The notes beneath the pieces were generated by a model that was given only the letters and a program-made list of their open reading frames with translations, was not told the origin of the DNA and made no database searches. Both the position numbers and the translations under genes were made by a program. Positions 60,283-64,000 of a stretch of DNA of 64,000 bases are shown piece by piece. How positions within the stretch are numbered: the first letter of the stretch is position 1; each line of letters opens with the position of its first letter. Location of the stretch: assembly GCA_037178855.1 (NCBI GenBank), contig JASJZC010000002.1, positions 372,001-436,000 of the forward strand, read 5' to 3'. The stretch comes from Oscheius sp. JU75 (taxonomy: Eukaryota; Nematoda; Chromadorea; Rhabditida; Rhabditidae).

Positions 60283-60838
60283 GGAATCTTTCCGTTCTTT
60301 TAATACCGAAGGCATCATTATTGATCTAACAATGTAGAAACTTAGGTTCAAGCTATTCGACAACACACCATTTAGGATTTATACGTAATTAGTTTTTTAA
60401 TGTGTTACTTGCGCCGCACACTTTCCACCACTTTGCAAAATTAAAAGTAAATCTCTCGATCTGACTGTGTAAATATAAATAGATACTTTCCATTATATCT
60501 AGCCACCTAATGTGCAAAAAGTTTTCTGAGTTCGAAGAAAAGCGTATTTTTACGCGCCAATACTTATCGGGCACCCTGTACTGTAGACGCCTAGTGTATA
60601 GACCCTATCTTTACAACAAATGGCATCCGCCTGTCCCATGTCAATCTAAGGCTGGAATCTAAGATAAAGTTTGATCCGTAATCAATGCTAGAGCGAGCTC
60701 AATTGCATGCGGGTACAGCCTGAGGGGCCAGGTCGAGTAGGCTTACATTCTAAGCTGGACAGATGCCGAATGTGACTCCAAGAACGCCTTCTCTCTGTAG
60801 CAAGCTACTTTAACGACCTCTCTGAGAGGATGGATCTG

Positions 60839-60886
60839 GGATAACACTTGACAATACGTCTATGGACTTTCAGTCAAGTGTTATCC
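60839..60886. repeat. 14-bp perfect hairpin, dispersed
   Basis: GGATAACACTTGAC (60839-60852) is inverted at 60873-60886 with a 20-nt loop. The flank TTAGAGTTGACAAGACGCG is shared with a diverged copy at 8709-8790, so this is a small dispersed foldback element. Confidence 0.75.
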
Positions 60887-61854
60887 TAGATTAGAGTTGA
60901 CAAGACGCGACTGGTCATTGAAAGTTTGGAGTAATGCATAGTCATGCATAAAATGAGTGATAGACGCAATAATTGTTTGATAGTTTGCACATTTGTAATG
61001 TTGGAGCCAAATGATATGATATGATAAAGCCGTTGCTTTGCTCCGGATACGTTGCTCGTGAAACATGAACAAAGAGGCAAGTTCGAGTGGTGTATAGACA
61101 AATTGAAAGACCTAATTCATTTCTAGCGGGGTACTGTAGCCGACAAGAGTAATAACTGCAACTGATCTGAGCAAAAACAGGTTTAGTCACAAGTTTTCAT
61201 GATGGTGAAACATTTTCGAATTTTGAAATGACCCTTCAAAACAAGATCTTTCTTCCTAAACCAATATCCGAACAACTAGTTTTACTAAGATATTTTCCCA
61301 AAATGGAAAAATCGCTCTACAAGACTTAAGCACCTTCTTAAAGAAACAATGTAACTTCTTTTAAATCAACATAACAGTTACCATATCGTCAAATAAAGTT
61401 TGGGTAGATTATTTGAAGTTGATGCTAATCAAAAGAAGCATCAAGTGGGGAGGATCCATGGTTTCATAAACGTGACTGTGAGTGTGTGGACTGATAGTAC
61501 CACGCATTGGAAGAAGGAACTCGTTTTGAAGGGTCATTTCAAACGCTTTATCAGCTCAGCAGTCTAGAGGGCAAAACGTCTGGATGGTCTCTACTTACAG
61601 ATAAACTGATGGGCGACAAGGCAACGGTAAATGTTGTGAACGAAGGAAAATACCGGTGAAAAGATGCCTGGGCGTTCTGAAAACATTATGGACTAGTTTT
61701 AAAACTCGAGCATGCAAGCGTTTAAAAAAACGCAAAGTTTAACTGGAAATTCCTTTTCCATCCTTTCAAACACAAAACAGTCTATAACGATGGCCTGAGA
61801 CTTCGTTAATTATTTACGGATCTCTGATGCGTCGATTCTGTGACTGTGTTACCT

Positions 61855-62030
61855 CTTGATAAGACTCTAAGGCCCCATTAGCTTACTGATAAGTTTTGTT
61901 GTCGACGCGTCATAAAAACTCTATAATAACGTGTCTTATCAAGAAAAGCATCGATTTGTTGATAACACTTTTGCATTGACGACTCATACGACTCTTAAGG
62001 GTCTTATCAAGGAGAGCATTGGTTTGAGTT
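61855..62030. repeat. cluster of CTTGATAAGAC / GTCTTATCAAG repeats
   Basis: One CTTGATAAGAC near 61855 and two inverted copies near 61930 and 62008. The last two are embedded in a direct repeat (GTCTTATCAAGRARAGCATYG, period about 78 bp). Probably a degenerate transposon end or foldback. Confidence 0.6.
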
Positions 62031-62128
62031 CCGCTCTTCTACAAAATTTTTTTTGGTAAAGCTTTGCTAAAACTGAGAAATAGAGATCACAGAGTTTTGA
62101 AGAAAATTTAAACGAGCGGTGGTATCAG

Positions 62129-63245
62129 CTAGGATATTCCGTTGAACTCCATTGAAGAGAAGACCTGTCTGTCACAAATCGGCTGACATTCTCTGTAGTT
62201 TTTGGAGCAGACGCGACGGAAGACATCGAACTGAAACAAAAGCTATCACTCTGGTTCGTTAAGTCGCGCCTGTACCACCTCGTCTGCGCTGCAATCGCGA
62301 AAGTCATGGGGCTACTATTTTCTACCTCCCCGGATAGCCAATTAGGTGCTAAAAGATAGCTATTGTGATCAGAATTCCTGTTTTTCTCTACCCGTCGAGA
62401 GACAGTGCCTATTCCTCGATTGGCATGCCTGAGGTTTTACCTGTCCTTTCGAAATCCATATCGGTTTCATCATCACCGTCCAGATGACAGTTTCCGAGTA
62501 GGGAGCAGTGGTTAAGGAGCCCTCGTAGGTAAAATATTCGGATCCTAAAAGCTTTTTAAACTTCAAATTTAAGCACTGACCTAATGGGATTAGTCTAGAA
62601 ATCTCAAAGTCTTCAGGGAAATAGGCTTCTCCTCCCTCGGCGGCTTTCTCCACAAGGTCTACAACTATTTGAAAGCCGTCATTTTGATCTCCTTCCGCGA
62701 GAAAAACTCCCACTACGGCTAGACCGTCAGGTTGAGCTGCGGCTACTTCACAAGTACCATAACGTGTGTTCCAGAATACAAAGTGGACCTGGAAATAAGA
62801 GTATACGGGTGTAAACCGTCCTACCTCCCCGCCAAAATGCTTTCCATTAACAGTGTGCTCGCTGCCACAATCTGAGGAATTTGCCCAATGGGCATGAAAT
62901 TGGGCCAGGCGGAAAGTTCCAGGGAGGTGAGGCCCTCTCATTGCTGAAAGGTTCGATACTTTTATGATAGACGATCGCTTACTGGTATTGCAGTCATCTC
63001 GGACCAAAGCTTTCCACGATGACGGGGTGACAGTCATGGCAGAGATATCACCAGAATGGGAATCGATTTGGAGATGACAGGCCTGAATGTTAAACGTCTC
63101 TGTTCACTGTCACTGTCCACTGTCCCTGTCGCAAACTCACATCACACTTCTGCTTGTCAAAGCAACATGATTCTGTGTTGATGTCAATCGGCGACTGTCT
63201 CTTCCCAGCATTGTCAATATGGGCACGGAACATTAGACGGTACAT
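62129..63245 (-). CDS. cah: alpha-class carbonic anhydrase
   Basis: Zinc enzyme interconverting CO2 and bicarbonate. Exons 63245-63141, 63082-62983, 62943-62825, 62788-62581, 62544-62441, 62230-62129 give 245 aa (family about 260). Family marks: GKRQSPIDI; LAQFHAHW with two zinc His; GEVHFVFWNTRYGT with the third; QPDGLAVVGVFL; SEYFTYEGSLTTAPYSE (gatekeeper Thr in SLTT); and a C-terminal FDVFRRVCSKNYRECQP. Introns 62789-62824 and 62545-62580 are 36 nt, in frame and stop-free, so an uninterrupted open frame hides them. The usual proton-shuttle His64 position is not His. The N-terminal Trp/Tyr segment before QSPI is missing or on an unseen upstream exon; starts at 63245 and 63233 are possible. 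No signal peptide seen. Confidence 0.91.
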
Positions 63246-64000
63246 AATCTTAAATTTACTGCATTTCGTTAGGCTTCGCTATCAAATACAGAAAAAAAAC
63301 TAGAGAAAGAGGACACATCATCAGGCACGAGGAAGGGCTCATCCCCTTTTTTCCTCCCACCTCCCTCTAGAGATTACGAGCTGTTTCATATCTTCCATAT
63401 GTCTCAAACAACCCTGGTCATAGATCGAGACCCTAGAATAACTATGTCCTTTTCTCACAGTTAGTGGGTATTAGCGTGAGAGACAGAGGGAGAATTTCCG
63501 TGAAAATTGACTTAGTGAGAACAATGAAAAAGAGGAAATGTCACGCGAGCTGAAAGGATTTTTGGCAAGCAAGTACTGAATGGAGATTCCTACCAAATTA
63601 TATGTAGCTGAAAACTGAGAGAGATTGAGAGATAAAGAGACAGAAAGAAAGGGAGACTTTTAGGGAGCCTGCAAAACGAACAGCTGATTAGTTTGCTATT
63701 TGAACTCTTGAATCTTTCGGGTAGTGAACTTTTAGCACAATTCGACGCGCAAATCTTTGATCTCTACCGTGAAAAGGAGACTCTCAGCTGCTCGAAAAGA
63801 CTTAAAAAAATTGTCGTGCAAATTTCGAGCTTATTGCACTACCTTGATTGATGCAGGGGAAAAAATGGAAGTTCGGTGCGAGCATGGTGGGCACGGTGCG
63901 TTGGATAACTCGAAAAGTAGAAGTCAGACAGGTGAAATAGCAGTTACCTAATTGGTTTACCAATTAGGGGAGAGTGCAGAAGAGGGGCGGGTGGACAACG
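63246..64000. other. window-end spacer
   Basis: No supported gene. May contain the first exon of the carbonic anhydrase. A GACAGA-type array lies near 63625-63660. Confidence 0.4.

Larger units (their letters stand above)
59328..60578 (+). mobile_element. Tc1/mariner-type DNA transposon remnant
   Basis: Ends are inverted: CAGGGTGCCCC at 59328 and GGGCACCCTG ending at 60578, each flanked by TA (59326-59327, 60579-60580), the family's target duplication. The length of 1251 bp is normal for mariner-type elements. The left half, on the plus strand, encodes parts of the N-terminal double helix-turn-helix DNA-binding region (RQSILVLHQRG; IGKDLAISMGSMARIMKK; KQGKRQFLSEASKRKERSKK) across at least two frames, so it is frameshifted. 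No catalytic DDE/DDD part was recognised in the right half, which is AT-rich and includes a 22-bp tandem duplication. Dead, non-autonomous copy. Confidence 0.8.
60579..62128. other. gene-free stretch with foldback repeats
   Basis: Includes the hairpin at 60839 and a repeat cluster at 61855-62030 built on GTCTTATCAAG and its reverse complement. No supported gene. Confidence 0.45.

Noticed and set aside
1-64000. CRISPR arrays, bacterial operons, prophage or integron features
   Set aside because: The repeats are microsatellites or eukaryotic dispersed repeats, and all recognised genes are spliced nematode genes.

Overview
The window is animal nuclear DNA, almost certainly from a free-living or rhabditid-type nematode. 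The genes are cut into many small exons by very short introns, mostly 35-43 nt, with GT...TTTCAG borders. The protein families point the same way: Srh-type 7TM chemoreceptors, a tyrosinase with C-terminal ShK domains, a small Ly6-like surface protein, a sigma GST, a CAT-2-like tyrosine hydroxylase and PMP-type peroxisomal ABC transporters. All gene models were built by hand from reading frame, splice borders and family alignment from memory. Exon phases were checked, and no search was run.

Layout. 0.4-7.7 kb: two Srh-type chemoreceptor genes (+) flank a complete tyrosine hydroxylase gene (+). 7.7-20.2 kb: mostly gene-poor, holding a small two-exon gene (+) and a convergent secreted-protein gene (-). 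20.2-29.9 kb: a gene for a disordered basic protein with one 4.4 kb intron, then exons of an acidic protein (both +, family unknown). 31.0-33.3 kb: a synaptotagmin-like single-C2 protein (+) convergent with a Ly6-like gene (-). 33.3-37.2 kb: gene-poor. 37.2-38.4 kb: a 7TM receptor (-). 38.9-42.9 kb: a kappa-class GST (-) and RbBP5 (+), divergent across about 520 bp. 43.1-47.3 kb: an ABCD3/PMP70 transporter (-). 49.3-55.3 kb: a five-TM receptor-like gene (+), a ShK tyrosinase (-) with a possible downstream operon partner, and a full 7TM receptor (+). 55.8-56.8 kb: a sigma-class GST (+). 57.6-58.6 kb: a cysteine-rich protein (-). 59.3-60.6 kb: a decayed Tc1/mariner element. 62.1-63.2 kb: an alpha carbonic anhydrase (-).

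Pathways. Tyrosine hydroxylase makes L-DOPA in dopamine neurons, and the four receptor-type genes are probably sensory. RbBP5 is a core subunit of SET1/MLL H3K4 methyltransferase complexes. PMP70 and kappa GST are both peroxisome-linked in animals and lie within 4 kb of each other. No shared operon is visible apart from a possible tyrosinase plus small ORF pair.

Repeats. CTCTGT/GACAGA-type arrays recur in introns and spacers. Scattered tRNA-like modules lie in introns and spacers. A short motif close to CCGTACCATCTCG recurs in about eleven places. There are several hairpins and tandem duplications. No rRNA gene, intact-looking tRNA gene, CRISPR array or bacterial feature was seen.
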